NCBI GenBank assembly: GCA_021771755.1
Contig: JAETOL010000003.1
Coordinates: forward strand, 62,001 to 126,000
Reading direction: 5' to 3'
Origin: Lachnospiraceae bacterium
GTDB taxonomy: Bacteria; Bacillota; Clostridia; Lachnospirales; Lachnospiraceae
Length of the DNA stretch: 64,000 nucleotides
In this document: one piece after another, positions 41,953 to 50,872 of the stretch
Numbering within the stretch: the stretch's first letter is position 1
Layout: every line of letters starts with the position of its first letter
Position numbers and translations under genes: made by a program
The notes under the pieces: generated by a model
The model's database searches: none
Seen by the model: only the letters and a program-made list of their open reading frames with translations
Told to the model about the DNA's origin: nothing

Positions 41953-43049
41953 ATGAATTTTATGTACATACAGAACAGATGACGGTAGGATATGACGGAA
42001 AGCCTCTGATCCGGAATATCGAGATCCGTCTGAAAAGAGGAGAGATCCTGACTTTGATCGGGCCGAACGGAGCCGGCAAGTCCACAATTCTCAAAAGTAT
42101 GACAAGACAGCTGAAGCTGGTAGGAGGAACCGTTTATCTGGGCGGGGAACAAATGAGCCGCATGTCAGGAAAAGAAGTGGCGAAAAAGCTGGCAGTTGTT
42201 ATGACTGAAAGAATCCGCCCCGAACTGATGACCTGTGAGGATATTGTGGCAACCGGACGTTACCCTTATACCGGAACCCTGGGGATCCTCGGAGAAAAAG
42301 ACTGGGAAAAGGTTCACGAGGCCATGGAACTGGTTCATGCGCTGGATTTTAAAGACCGGGATTTTACAGCCATCAGCGACGGACAGCGCCAGAGGATTCT
42401 TTTGGCAAGAGCCATCTGTCAGGAGCCGGAGATCATAGTTCTTGACGAGCCCACTTCATTTCTGGATATCCGCCATAAGCTGGAGCTTCTGGCCATTTTG
42501 AAAAACATGGTGGTCCGGAAAAAAACAGCAGTGCTGATGTCCCTCCATGAGCTGGATCTGGCACAGAAGATATCCGATCATGTGATCTGCGTCCATGGAG
42601 ACCAGATTGAAAAATATGGTTCTCCTGAGGAAATCTTTACTTCGGAATATGTGCACCATCTTTACGGAATCACAACAGGAAGCTACAATGCCGCTTTTGG
42701 ATGTCTGGAAATGGATCCTCCAAAAGGGAAGCCGGAGGTTTTTGTGATCGGAGGAAACGGAAGGGGAATCCCTGTTTACCGGAAACTGCAGCGTGCCGGA
42801 ATCCCGTTTGCAGCCGGTATCCTTCATAAAAACGATATGGATCATGAGGTGGCAAAGGTTCTGGCGGCAGAAGTAATAGAAGAAGAGCCGTTTTCCCTGA
42901 TCAGTGAAGAAAATTTTCAGAAAGCAAAAAAACGGATGGAAACCTGCAGCCGTGTGATCTGCTGTGTGGACGTATTTGGGCCTGCTAACGAGAAAAACCG
43001 TCAGCTGATGAAACTGGCAGAAGCTTCCGGAAAGCTGGAAATAAGATAG
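41949..43049 (+). CDS. BtuD/FepC-like ATPase with a C-terminal Rossmann-like extension
   Basis: ATPase of the corrinoid/iron-complex importer, 366 aa, about 100 longer than the usual 255-270. The core has Walker A GPNGAGKST near residues 39-47, a Q-loop AVVMTERIRPE, a degenerate signature SDGQRQRILLARAI near 142-155 and Walker B IIVLDEPTSFLD. After a FepC-like end (about 250) an added domain begins EVFVIGGNGRGIPVYRKL, a strand-glycine loop-helix pattern like a nucleotide-binding Rossmann unit, and ends with SRVICCVDVFGPANEKN. This domain may sense a nucleotide or the cargo. Function of the extension is unknown. Confidence 0.9.
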   Translation: MNEFYVHTEQMTVGYDGKPLIRNIEIRLKRGEILTLIGPNGAGKSTILKSMTRQLKLVGGTVYLGGEQMSRMSGKEVAKKLAVVMTERIRPELMTCEDIVATGRYPYTGTLGILGEKDWEKVHEAMELVHALDFKDRDFTAISDGQRQRILLARAICQEPEIIVLDEPTSFLDIRHKLELLAILKNMVVRKKTAVLMSLHELDLAQKISDHVICVHGDQIEKYGSPEEIFTSEYVHHLYGITTGSYNAAFGCLEMDPPKGKPEVFVIGGNGRGIPVYRKLQRAGIPFAAGILHKNDMDHEVAKVLAAEVIEEEPFSLISEENFQKAKKRMETCSRVICCVDVFGPANEKNRQLMKLAEASGKLEIR

Positions 43050-43121
43050 AATACATTTGTAATTTTGACTGAGAGAAACAGACCTCGCTTTTTACAAAAC
43101 TGTGAACAATTTCTCACAGAC

Positions 43122-43150
43122 TTGTACAGAGCGGGGGATTTTGTTATAAT
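43122..43150 (+). promoter_or_regulatory. Sigma-A promoter of the ftsW/rodA gene
   Basis: TTGTAC at 43122-43127, a 17-base spacer and TATAAT at 43145-43150, about 96 bases before the start codon. Confidence 0.8.
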
Positions 43151-43245
43151 GAAACATCAGAAGAAGCAAACACAGGTATTTCTGAGGTTTGTTTTCTGCA
43201 GTATTTCGGCAACAGAGAGTTTTATAGAAAGAAACAGGTGTTTTC

Positions 43246-44445
43246 ATGGCAGATGCAGTACAGCAGAAAAAGCTGGCTGGAAAGAAAAAAAGAAAAAAGA
43301 AATCCGCAGGCAGAAAACGGGTGGATTATTATGATTACAGTCTTCTGGCAGTGGTAATCCTTCTGACCTGCTTCGGTCTTATCATGCTGTATAGTACCAG
43401 TGCTTATATGGCGCAGATAAAATATGGGGATGATATGTACTTTTTTAAGAAGCAGGCATTCATCAGTGCCGTGTGTATTGTAGTTATGATCCTGATATCC
43501 AAGATCGATTATCACATTCTTACGAAGTTTGTAACGATCCTGTATGCAGCCGCCTTTATTCTGATGGCGATGGTACGCTTTACCCCTCTGGGAGTCAGAG
43601 TAAACGGTGCCAAAAGATGGCTGAAGCTCGGGATTCAGTTCCAGCCTTCCGAGATTGCAAAAATCGCGGTGATTGTCTGTCTCCCTTATATGATCATCAA
43701 AATGGGGCGTCAGGTACAGACCTTGAAAGCGTGTATGATACTGGGACTGGCAGGCGGAGTTCTGGCAGGCGGAGCGTACATTTTTACAGATAACCTGAGT
43801 ACTGCGATCATTATTTTCGGGATCACGGCAGGACTGATTTTTGTAGCACATCCGAAATTAAAACCGTTTTTGGTCATAGGCGCGGTGGGGGTGGTGCTTA
43901 TAGCGGGCCTGGTATTGTTTTTGTATGCAACTGTGGATCCGGAAACAAATGAGAACTTCCGTATCGGCCGTATTCTTGTATGGCTGCACCCGGAGGATTT
44001 TGCCGATGGAGACGGATATCAGACACTTCAGGCGCTTTATGCAATCGGCTCCGGAGGATTTCTCGGAAGAGGTCTTGGAAACAGTATACAGAAGCTGGGA
44101 AGTGTTCCGGAAGCTCAGAACGATATGATTTTTTCTATTGTGTGCGAAGAGCTTGGAATCGCAGGCGGAATCATGGTGCTGCTTTTGTTTTCCTACCTCC
44201 TTTACAGATTGTTCTTTATTGCGCAGAATGCGCCGGATCTGTTTGGATCTCTGATGGTGAGCGGGGTTTTTATCCACATTGCGCTTCAGGTGATCTTTAA
44301 CATTGCGGTGGTGGCAAATATGATGCCGAATACGGGCGTCACGCTTCCGTTTATCAGCTATGGAGGTACGTCTATCATGTTTTTGATGGCGGAGATGGGA
44401 CTGGCTTTAAGTGTCGCGCGTCAGATACGTTTTCAGGACGTATAA
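43246..44445 (+). CDS. FtsW/RodA/SpoVE family peptidoglycan polymerase (SEDS)
   Basis: Polytopic glycosyltransferase of 399 aa that polymerises lipid II in division, elongation or spore cortex formation. A very basic N-terminus (KKKRKKK) precedes ten membrane segments. SEDS motifs are GAKRWLKLGIQFQPSEIAK, the TDNLSTAIII segment (relatives have QPDLGT; the aspartate is kept), PEAQNDMIFSIVCEELG and PNTGVTLPFISYGGTS. The PEAQNDFIF and GVTLPFISYGG forms favour FtsW/SpoVE over RodA. It has its own promoter. Which of the cell-cycle roles applies cannot be decided from one gene. Confidence 0.92.
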   Translation: MADAVQQKKLAGKKKRKKKSAGRKRVDYYDYSLLAVVILLTCFGLIMLYSTSAYMAQIKYGDDMYFFKKQAFISAVCIVVMILISKIDYHILTKFVTILYAAAFILMAMVRFTPLGVRVNGAKRWLKLGIQFQPSEIAKIAVIVCLPYMIIKMGRQVQTLKACMILGLAGGVLAGGAYIFTDNLSTAIIIFGITAGLIFVAHPKLKPFLVIGAVGVVLIAGLVLFLYATVDPETNENFRIGRILVWLHPEDFADGDGYQTLQALYAIGSGGFLGRGLGNSIQKLGSVPEAQNDMIFSIVCEELGIAGGIMVLLLFSYLLYRLFFIAQNAPDLFGSLMVSGVFIHIALQVIFNIAVVANMMPNTGVTLPFISYGGTSIMFLMAEMGLALSVARQIRFQDV

Positions 44446-44516
44446 AGAGTATTGTGAATGAAGGAAACAATCATGTACAAAGGTGGACAGGAAAGGGAGA
44501 AAATCCCGGAAATCTA

Positions 44517-44545
44517 TTGACAAAAAGTTCTGCAGAATATATACT
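44517..44545 (+). promoter_or_regulatory. Sigma-A promoter of acpP
   Basis: A full consensus TTGACA at 44517-44522, a 17-base spacer and TATACT at 44540-44545, 43 bases before the acpP start. A strong promoter suits an abundant protein. Confidence 0.86.
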
Positions 44546-44588
44546 TTCCACATCAAAGTATCATGTTTGATAAAAGGAGAAGAGAGCA

Positions 44589-44822
44589 ATGTTAGAAGAA
44601 ATGAGAAAAATGATCGCAGAGCAGTTAAGCTGTGATGAAAATGAAATTACAGCAGATACTTCTTTTAAGGATGATCTTGGAGCAGATTCCCTGGATCTTT
44701 TTGAGCTGGTAATGGCTCTGGAGGACGAGTACAACATCGAGATCCCTGCAGAAGAGCTTGCAGATCTGGCTACCGTTGGCGATGTGATCGAATATCTGAA
44801 AAACCGTGGCATCGAAGCATAA
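44589..44822 (+). CDS. acpP: Acyl carrier protein
   Basis: Small acidic carrier of fatty acid synthesis, 77 aa. The phosphopantetheine attachment serine is in GADSLDLFELVMALE (Ser37 region), and the four-helix pattern with DVIEYLKNRG at the end is typical. ATG 44589 follows AAAGGAGAAGAG. It is monocistronic between its own promoter and a terminator-like hairpin. The phosphopantetheinyl transferase encoded at 48191 could modify it, although AcpS is the usual enzyme. No fab genes are adjacent, which is unusual for a primary AcpP, so a second specialised ACP is possible. Confidence 0.92.
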   Translation: MLEEMRKMIAEQLSCDENEITADTSFKDDLGADSLDLFELVMALEDEYNIEIPAEELADLATVGDVIEYLKNRGIEA

Positions 44823-44834
44823 TTGAGAAAAATT

Positions 44835-44864
44835 CCCTGAGGCAGAGATGTCTCAGGGTCTTTC
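44835..44864 (+). terminator. Terminator after acpP
   Basis: CCCTGAG (44835-44841) pairs with CTCAGGG (44852-44858) around a 10-base loop, followed by a modest TCTTTC tract. Confidence 0.65.
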
Positions 44865-44903
44865 ATTGATAAGACAAAAATAAATGGGAACAGGAGAAAC
44901 AGC

Positions 44904-46352
44904 ATGACTAAGTTAAGAACAAGATTTGCACCCAGTCCGACAGGAAGGATGCATGTAGGAAATCTGCGTACAGCACTTTACGCATATCTGATCACCAAGC
45001 ATGAGGGCGGAGACTTTATCCTTCGCATCGAGGACACGGATCAGGAACGTTACATGGAGGAAGCCGTAGACATTATCTACCGTACTATGGAAAAAACAGG
45101 TCTGCTTCATGACGAGGGACCAGATAAGGACGGCGGAGTAGGACCTTATGTGCAGAGTGAGCGTCAGGCATCCGGACTTTATCTGAAATATGCAGAGCAG
45201 CTGATCCAGCAGGGAGATGCTTATTACTGCTTCTGTGGTCAGGAAGAGCTGGAATCTATGAAACGTGTGGTTGCAGGAAAAGAGATTTCTATCTACGACA
45301 AACGTTGTCTGAACCTTCCGAAGGAAGAAGTAGAAAGACGTCTGGCAGCAGGAGAACCTCATGTAATCCGCTTTAATATGCCTGTGGAAGGAACCACTAC
45401 CTTTCATGATGTGATCTATGGAGATATCACAGTAAACAACGAAGAAATGGAAGATCTGATCCTGATCAAATCTGACGGTTATCCTACGTACAATTTTGCC
45501 AATGTTGTAGACGATCATCTGATGGGTATCACTCATGTGGTACGTGGAAACGAATATCTTTCCTCTGCGCCGAAATACAACCGCATTTATGAGGCATTCG
45601 GATGGGATATTCCGGTATATGTACACTGCCCGCTGATCACCAATGAAGAACATCAGAAACTCAGTAAACGTTCCGGACATTCTTCCTATGAGGATCTTCT
45701 GGATCAGGGATTTTTGACAGAGGCAATTGTAAACTTTGTGGCACTTCTGGGATGGAGTCCCCAGGAAAACAGAGAGATCTTTTCTCTTGAGGAACTGGTG
45801 GAGGCATTTGATTATCATCATATCAGCAAATCCCCGGCAGTCTTTGATATTCAGAAGCTGCGCTGGATGAACGGAGAGTATATCAAAAAAATGGATCCGG
45901 AAGCTTTTTACGAAAAAGCTCTGCCATACATGAAGGAAGTTCTGAAAAAAGAGTATGATTTCCGCAAGATTGCAGGAATGGTACAGACCAGGATCGAGGT
46001 ATTCCCGGATATTCCGGCTCTGATCGATTTCTTTGAAGAGGTTCCGGAGTATGATGCCGCTATGTATTGTCACAAGAAGATGAAAACAACAGAGGAAACT
46101 GCTCTTGCAGTTCTTAAGGAGGTTCTTCCGGTTCTGGAAGCCCAGGAAGATTACAAAAACGATCCTCTGTTTGCATCTTTAAGCGCATTTGTAAAAGAAA
46201 AAGGATATAAAAACGGATATGTAATGTGGCCGCTGCGTACTGCAGTATCCGGTAAACAGATGACTCCTGCAGGCGCAACAGAGATCATGGAGATCATTGG
46301 TAAAGAAGAAACTATCAAACGCGTAAAAGCAGCAATCGAAAAACTTAGCTAA
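44904..46352 (+). CDS. gltX: Glutamate--tRNA ligase
   Basis: Class I aminoacyl-tRNA synthetase, 482 aa. ATG 44904 follows ACAGGAGAAA. The HIGH-type motif reads [11 protein letters not shown] (HVGN at 17-20), and the KMSKS-type motif is KLSKRSG near 252-258. The anticodon-binding helical domain occupies the last 150 residues, with the conserved [21 protein letters not shown]. As in most Firmicutes it probably charges both tRNA-Glu and tRNA-Gln (non-discriminating), which is family knowledge. It is 12 bases ahead of the helicase gene. Confidence 0.96.
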   Translation: MTKLRTRFAPSPTGRMHVGNLRTALYAYLITKHEGGDFILRIEDTDQERYMEEAVDIIYRTMEKTGLLHDEGPDKDGGVGPYVQSERQASGLYLKYAEQLIQQGDAYYCFCGQEELESMKRVVAGKEISIYDKRCLNLPKEEVERRLAAGEPHVIRFNMPVEGTTTFHDVIYGDITVNNEEMEDLILIKSDGYPTYNFANVVDDHLMGITHVVRGNEYLSSAPKYNRIYEAFGWDIPVYVHCPLITNEEHQKLSKRSGHSSYEDLLDQGFLTEAIVNFVALLGWSPQENREIFSLEELVEAFDYHHISKSPAVFDIQKLRWMNGEYIKKMDPEAFYEKALPYMKEVLKKEYDFRKIAGMVQTRIEVFPDIPALIDFFEEVPEYDAAMYCHKKMKTTEETALAVLKEVLPVLEAQEDYKNDPLFASLSAFVKEKGYKNGYVMWPLRTAVSGKQMTPAGATEIMEIIGKEETIKRVKAAIEKLS

Positions 46353-46364
46353 GAACGGACTTAT

Positions 46365-48203
46365 ATGGAACGTAACCCATCTCAAAAACGGGCGATCGCC
46401 CACCTGTCAGGCCCTATGATGGTCCTGGCAGGCCCCGGATCGGGGAAAACCTCAGTAATCGTAGAAAGAACTGCATATATGACTGAAAAAGGCGGGATAT
46501 CACCGGCCTCTGTTCTTGTTGTGACTTTTTCCAGGGCAGCAGCCCGGGAAATGAAAGAAAGATTTTTGAAGTTTACCGGTCAGGAGCGGACACCGGTGAC
46601 TTTCGGGACTTTTCATGGCGTATTTTATGCAATCCTGAAGCAGGCGTATGGATTTACCGCAGAAAATATACTTTCTGAAGAAGAAAAATACGGTATTTTG
46701 AAAGAGCTTATCCTGGACCATGGAGGGGAACTGGCAGAAGAAGGGGATTTTTCAGAAGAGATCGCCAAAGAGATCAGTGTGGTAAAAGGAAACCGGATTT
46801 CACTGGAACATTATTATTCCTCCAGTTGTCCGGATGAGATATTCCGGCGTATCTATCAGGGATATCGAAGCATCTGTACCGCCAGGAGAAAACTGGATTT
46901 TGATGATATGATTCTATATTGTTATGATCTTTTTGTAAAAAGGCCGGATATCCTGGCTGCCTGGCAGAAAAAATTCCGCTATATCCTGGTAGATGAATTT
47001 CAGGATATCAATCAGCTTCAGTATGATATTGTGAAACTTCTGGCTAAGCCAGAGGAAAATCTTTTCATTGTCGGGGACGATGACCAGTCTATTTATCATT
47101 TCCGGGGAGCCAGACCGGAGATCATGCTGAATTTCACAAAGGACTATCCCAAAGCAGAAACCGTGGTTCTGAATATCAACTATCGCTGTACGAAGAGAAT
47201 CCTGTCTTCAGCCATGAAAGTGATAGAAAATAATAAGACACGTTTTCAGAAAAATCTGTCCACGCCAAATGAAGAGGGGATTCCGGTAGAGTTCCGGGAA
47301 TTTCCTAATCCACGAGAAGAATATATGACCATTGCCGGAGAACTGAAAAACAGGATAGATAAGGGAGAGGATATCAGAGATACCGCTGTACTGCTCCGCA
47401 CCAATCAGGAGGCAGAAGGGCTGGTCGGCGCTCTGATGGAAAGACAGGTTCCTTTTACGATGAAGGAAACACTTCCGAATCTGTTCCGTCACTGGATCTG
47501 CAGAAACATGATTGCATATATGAAACTTGCAGCAGGCGAAAACAGCAGGAAGAATTTTCTGGAGATCATGAACCGGCCAAATCGTTATATTTCCCGGGAT
47601 GCGCTTGCAATATCCTATGAGCTGTCTTTTCCACAGCTGAAGGAATTCTATAAGGATAAGGACTGGATGTGTGACAGGATTACTACGTTGGAGACACATT
47701 TAAGGATCTTGAAAGGCCTGCCGCCCTTTGCTGCCATGAATTTCATTCGAAAGGGTATGGGGTACGAAGAATACTTGCATGAATATGCACAGTATCGTAA
47801 AATAAAACCAGAAGAACTGCTGGAGATCCTGGACCGTCTGTCAGAAAGTGCAAAGGGTATGAACAGCCTTAAGGAGTGGGAAGACTATATAGAAGATTAC
47901 ACCAGAAGACTCAATGAACAGGCAAAAAAACAGTCCAGAGAACAGGAAGGGATCCTGATCTCCACGATGCATGGGGTGAAAGGACTTGAATATGATAAGG
48001 TTTATATTCTGAATGTGAATGAAGGCAGTATTCCTTATAAAAAAGCAGTTCTGGAATCAGCGCTTGAGGAGGAGCGGAGATTGTTTTACGTAGGCATGAC
48101 ACGTGCCCGGAAACAGCTGAGTCTCTGCTGGCTGAAACAGCAATACGAAAAAGAACGGGAACCGTCACGATTTTTAAAGGAGGCAGGAAGATGGAAGCAG
48201 TGA
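46365..48203 (+). CDS. UvrD/PcrA-like superfamily I DNA helicase, short form
   Basis: ATP-dependent 3'-5' DNA helicase of 612 aa, shorter than PcrA/UvrD (about 720-750). Motifs: Q-motif NPSQKRAI, Walker A AGPGSGKTS at 22-30, Ia VTFSRAAAREMKERF, II ILVDEFQDIN, III GDDDQSIYHFRGA, IV VLNINYRC, V TMHGVKGLEYDKVYI and VI EERRLFYVGMTRARKQL. The 2B region between IV and V is compact and the basic C-terminal tail of PcrA is missing. The ribosome binding site is weak. The next gene overlaps by 13 bases. Role in repair or recombination is general family inference. Confidence 0.92.
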   Translation: MERNPSQKRAIAHLSGPMMVLAGPGSGKTSVIVERTAYMTEKGGISPASVLVVTFSRAAAREMKERFLKFTGQERTPVTFGTFHGVFYAILKQAYGFTAENILSEEEKYGILKELILDHGGELAEEGDFSEEIAKEISVVKGNRISLEHYYSSSCPDEIFRRIYQGYRSICTARRKLDFDDMILYCYDLFVKRPDILAAWQKKFRYILVDEFQDINQLQYDIVKLLAKPEENLFIVGDDDQSIYHFRGARPEIMLNFTKDYPKAETVVLNINYRCTKRILSSAMKVIENNKTRFQKNLSTPNEEGIPVEFREFPNPREEYMTIAGELKNRIDKGEDIRDTAVLLRTNQEAEGLVGALMERQVPFTMKETLPNLFRHWICRNMIAYMKLAAGENSRKNFLEIMNRPNRYISRDALAISYELSFPQLKEFYKDKDWMCDRITTLETHLRILKGLPPFAAMNFIRKGMGYEEYLHEYAQYRKIKPEELLEILDRLSESAKGMNSLKEWEDYIEDYTRRLNEQAKKQSREQEGILISTMHGVKGLEYDKVYILNVNEGSIPYKKAVLESALEEERRLFYVGMTRARKQLSLCWLKQQYEKEREPSRFLKEAGRWKQ

Positions 48204-48739
48204 TCTATATAACGGAAATACCAGAACAGTATGAACAAAAGAATATGGAGCATATGACAGGGGAGAAGCTTTTGGAGGAAGCCTTGCACAGAGAATATGG
48301 ACTGAAGCTTGCCTTCGAACCCAGGGCAAAAGGAGAGCATGGGAAGCCTTTTTTTACTTTACGTCCGAAGCTTCATTATAATATCAGCCATTCCGGAAAA
48401 TATGTGGTATGTGTTTTGGCAGGACAGGAAGTAGGAATTGATATTCAGAAGCATAAAGAAGTTCCTTATGAAAAAATGCTGTTGAAGCTGGTGCCTTCGG
48501 AAATGATTCCGGAGATCCTTGAGGCAGAGGATGTTCCAGAAGCTTTCTTTCGGCAGTGGGTTCTGAGAGAGGCCTATACAAAATGGACCGGCGAAGGATT
48601 TTATAAGGATTTTCGCAAAATACCTATGGAGAAGGGACATTACGAAATCCTGGATATGGTGTCCGGGTACAGCGGAGCATTGTGGTCTGCCGATCCGCTG
48701 GAGATCCGCTGGGAAAAGGTGGAGATAAGCCTTCCGTAA
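48191..48739 (+). CDS. 4'-phosphopantetheinyl transferase (Sfp family)
   Basis: Transfers the phosphopantetheine arm of CoA to carrier-protein serines. 182 aa, shorter than Sfp (about 224). Start ATG 48191 has AAAGGAGGCAGG within the helicase 3' end. Motifs: YNISHSGKYVV (63-73), VGIDIQ (81-86; Asp84 is the metal ligand) and FRQWVLREAYTKWTGEG (120-136), where the usual WxxKEA is WVLREA with Glu127 kept. No NRPS or PKS lies in the window. Targets could be the AcpP above or a distant pathway. Confidence 0.88.
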   Translation: MEAVIYITEIPEQYEQKNMEHMTGEKLLEEALHREYGLKLAFEPRAKGEHGKPFFTLRPKLHYNISHSGKYVVCVLAGQEVGIDIQKHKEVPYEKMLLKLVPSEMIPEILEAEDVPEAFFRQWVLREAYTKWTGEGFYKDFRKIPMEKGHYEILDMVSGYSGALWSADPLEIRWEKVEISLP

Positions 48740-48788
48740 AATTTTGTACTAAATTGGGACTGCCCACATATACTATGTGTAAAGAGGG

Positions 48789-49718
48789 GTGAGGACCATA
48801 GAGACAAATCAGATTCAGGATCTGTTTTCCGGAAATATTCGAAGGCTTTTGATCCAGGCGGATCTGGATTATGAAAAGCTGTACGAGATCCGCCTGCGGG
48901 CAGGACGGCCGATGTTTTTGATCTACGATGGAGGAGAATGTTTTTTGCGCACCAGAGGGCAGGAACCATATCTGGTGACCAGAGAGGATCTGAAAGAGAC
49001 TCTGGAATATGTCAGCGGATATTCTTTGTACGCATACGAAGATGAGATCCGGCAGGGATATATGAGCGTACAGGGAGGGCATCGGGTAGGGGTGACCGGA
49101 AAGGTGATCCTGGATGGTGACCAGATCAGGGGAATGAAATATATTTCCTGTATCAATCTCCGGCTTGCCCATGAAATCCGTGGCTGTGCAGATCCGGTTA
49201 TGGGGTATATCAGGAAGGAAAACTGGACAGCCCATACTCTTTTGATCTCTCCGCCCAGATGCGGAAAGACAACACTTCTCCGCGACATGATCCGGCAGCT
49301 GAGTAATGGATTTGGAAAGATTCCGGGTGTGACGGTAGGAGTGGTGGACGAGAGAAGTGAACTGGCAGGCTGTTATCAGGGAATTCCTCAGAATGATCTT
49401 GGAATTCGGACAGATGTACTGGACGGATGCCCAAAAGCTCATGGTATGCAGATGCTGATCCGCTCCATGTCCCCGTCTGTCGTTGCAGTAGATGAACTGG
49501 GAAGAGAAGAGGATTTTAAAGCAGTGGAATCAGTGATCTACAGTGGATGTAAGCTGATTGCTACTGCTCACGGTGCAAGCCTGGAGGAGATTTTTTCCAC
49601 GCCGTTTTTTGGAAGGCTGAGAAAAATGAAGGTATTCGAACGGTATATCCTTCTGGGAAAAGAACAGAGAGCCGGAACAATCCGGGGAATTTATGACGAA
49701 AGAGGAAATCCATGCTGA
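48789..49718 (+). CDS. spoIIIAA: Stage III sporulation protein AA (ATPase)
   Basis: Secretion-type ATPase of the SpoIIIA-SpoIIQ channel that links mother cell and forespore during engulfment. 309 aa. The GTG at 48789 is the only start that keeps the conserved N-terminus; spacing to the G-rich AGAGGGG is tight. The N-domain has IRLRAGRPMFL and YSLYAYEDEIRQGY, the ATPase domain has Walker A SPPRCGKTT near 154-162, SPSVVAVDELGREEDF and TAHG. It heads eight contiguous spoIIIA genes in the standard order; the next gene overlaps by seven bases. Expression by sigma-E is family knowledge. Confidence 0.95.
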   Translation: MRTIETNQIQDLFSGNIRRLLIQADLDYEKLYEIRLRAGRPMFLIYDGGECFLRTRGQEPYLVTREDLKETLEYVSGYSLYAYEDEIRQGYMSVQGGHRVGVTGKVILDGDQIRGMKYISCINLRLAHEIRGCADPVMGYIRKENWTAHTLLISPPRCGKTTLLRDMIRQLSNGFGKIPGVTVGVVDERSELAGCYQGIPQNDLGIRTDVLDGCPKAHGMQMLIRSMSPSVVAVDELGREEDFKAVESVIYSGCKLIATAHGASLEEIFSTPFFGRLRKMKVFERYILLGKEQRAGTIRGIYDERGNPC

Positions 49719-50230
49719 AGGCGGCAGGGATTTTTTTGATTTTTATGGCAGGAACAGGTATAGGTTTCTCAAAAAGCATGGAGTTTACAAGGAGAGAGCA
49801 GGAACTGAGAATGTTTCTTCAGATTGCATTGTATCTGAAAGGAGCAGTCAGATGCGGAAATGCATCTCTTCCGGAAGCTTTTCTGGAAACAGCCTGTAAA
49901 GTCGAAGGTGTATACCGGAAATTTCTTATGGAAGTATCAGAATGTCTGAAAATGGCAAACGGAAGGACTTGCGGAAGTATTTTTCGGGACTGCGCTGAAA
50001 AAAATCTGGAAGGAACGGCTCTTTCTGCAGAGGAAAAAGAAATCGTCTTTTCTTTTGGCTGCCGACTGGGATATCTGGACAGAGAAATGCAGCTTCGTCA
50101 GATAGAAATGTTTGAGATGGAATTGTCAGAAGCGTTGGAGCATCTGAAAAAAGAGCTTCCGGAAAAGAAAAAACTGTGCAGGAGTATGGGGATTCTGGGC
50201 GGTATCCTTCTGGGAGTGTTGTTGTGGTAA
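49712..50230 (+). CDS. spoIIIAB: Stage III sporulation protein AB
   Basis: 172 aa, close to B. subtilis SpoIIIAB. ATG 49712 overlaps the end of spoIIIAA, with AAAGAGGAAAT upstream. There is an N-terminal membrane segment (about 1-20, ending GIGFSK), a helical cytoplasmic or intermembrane region resembling a T2SS F-protein half, and a C-terminal hydrophobic segment (GGILLGVLLW). The conserved GFSKSMEFTRREQEL and GRLGYLDREMQ-like FGCRLGYLDREMQ segments mark the family. It acts with SpoIIIAA in channel assembly. Confidence 0.92.
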   Translation: MLKAAGIFLIFMAGTGIGFSKSMEFTRREQELRMFLQIALYLKGAVRCGNASLPEAFLETACKVEGVYRKFLMEVSECLKMANGRTCGSIFRDCAEKNLEGTALSAEEKEIVFSFGCRLGYLDREMQLRQIEMFEMELSEALEHLKKELPEKKKLCRSMGILGGILLGVLLW

Positions 50231-50251
50231 AATACCGGAAAGGAGGAGGAA

Positions 50252-50446
50252 TTGGAGGTCAGTATTATATTTAAGATTGCAGCAGTGGGAATCCTGGTCT
50301 CCGTTCTTTCCCAGATATTGAAGCACAGTGGAAGGGACGAGCAGGCATTTCTGGTAAGTCTGGCAGGGTTGCTGATCGTATTGTTCTGGATCGTACCCTA
50401 CATTTATGATTTGTTTGAAAGTATACAGTCGCTGTTTGTTATGTAG
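50252..50446 (+). CDS. spoIIIAC: Stage III sporulation protein AC
   Basis: Small membrane protein of 64 aa with two hydrophobic segments (about 5-21 and 33-51) and the conserved ILKHSGRDEQAFLVSLAGL linker. The start is TTG 50252, supported by the very strong AGGAGGAGG at 50241-50249 and by family length (68 aa in B. subtilis). It sits between spoIIIAB and spoIIIAD. Confidence 0.93.
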   Translation: MEVSIIFKIAAVGILVSVLSQILKHSGRDEQAFLVSLAGLLIVLFWIVPYIYDLFESIQSLFVM

Positions 50447-50485
50447 TCTGCAGGCCGTAACATCCGGCCGGTACCGGAGGACAAG

Positions 50486-50872
50486 ATGGATATTATAAAA
50501 ATTTCTCTTCTTGGAATTTGTGGTGTGATTCTCGGGTTTTTATTAAAAGGAACAAAACCAGAGTATGCTGCTTTTGTGACAATGGGGATCGGAATTGTGA
50601 TCTTGGGGCTTGCCGCAGGAAAAATCAGATATATTTATGAGGCAATAGAAAAGCTCCGGGAAAGTATCGGACTGGAAAAAAGTTATCTGGAATCTTTGAT
50701 CAAAATGCTGGGAATCACTTATATCGGCCAGTTTTCTGCAGGAATCTGCAGAGATGCCGGTCATCAGGCAACCGCAGGGCAGATTGAATTATTCTGCAGG
50801 CTTTCCATTATGGTACTGAGTCTTCCGGTACTTCTTGCCTTGCTGGATACGATCCAGAAGTTTTTTGCATGA
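50486..50872 (+). CDS. spoIIIAD: Stage III sporulation protein AD
   Basis: Membrane protein, 128 aa, with three to four hydrophobic segments and the conserved LLKGTKPEYAAF loop and the YIGQFSAGICRDAGHQATAGQIE segment that marks the family. ATG 50486 follows CCGGAGGACAAG. The stop overlaps the spoIIIAE start by four bases. Confidence 0.93.
   Translation: MDIIKISLLGICGVILGFLLKGTKPEYAAFVTMGIGIVILGLAAGKIRYIYEAIEKLRESIGLEKSYLESLIKMLGITYIGQFSAGICRDAGHQATAGQIELFCRLSIMVLSLPVLLALLDTIQKFFA

Noticed and set aside
43065..43334. 89-codon + frame before ftsW/rodA
   Set aside because: It contains the promoter at 43122-43150 and overlaps the start of the SEDS gene in another frame; no ribosome binding site.
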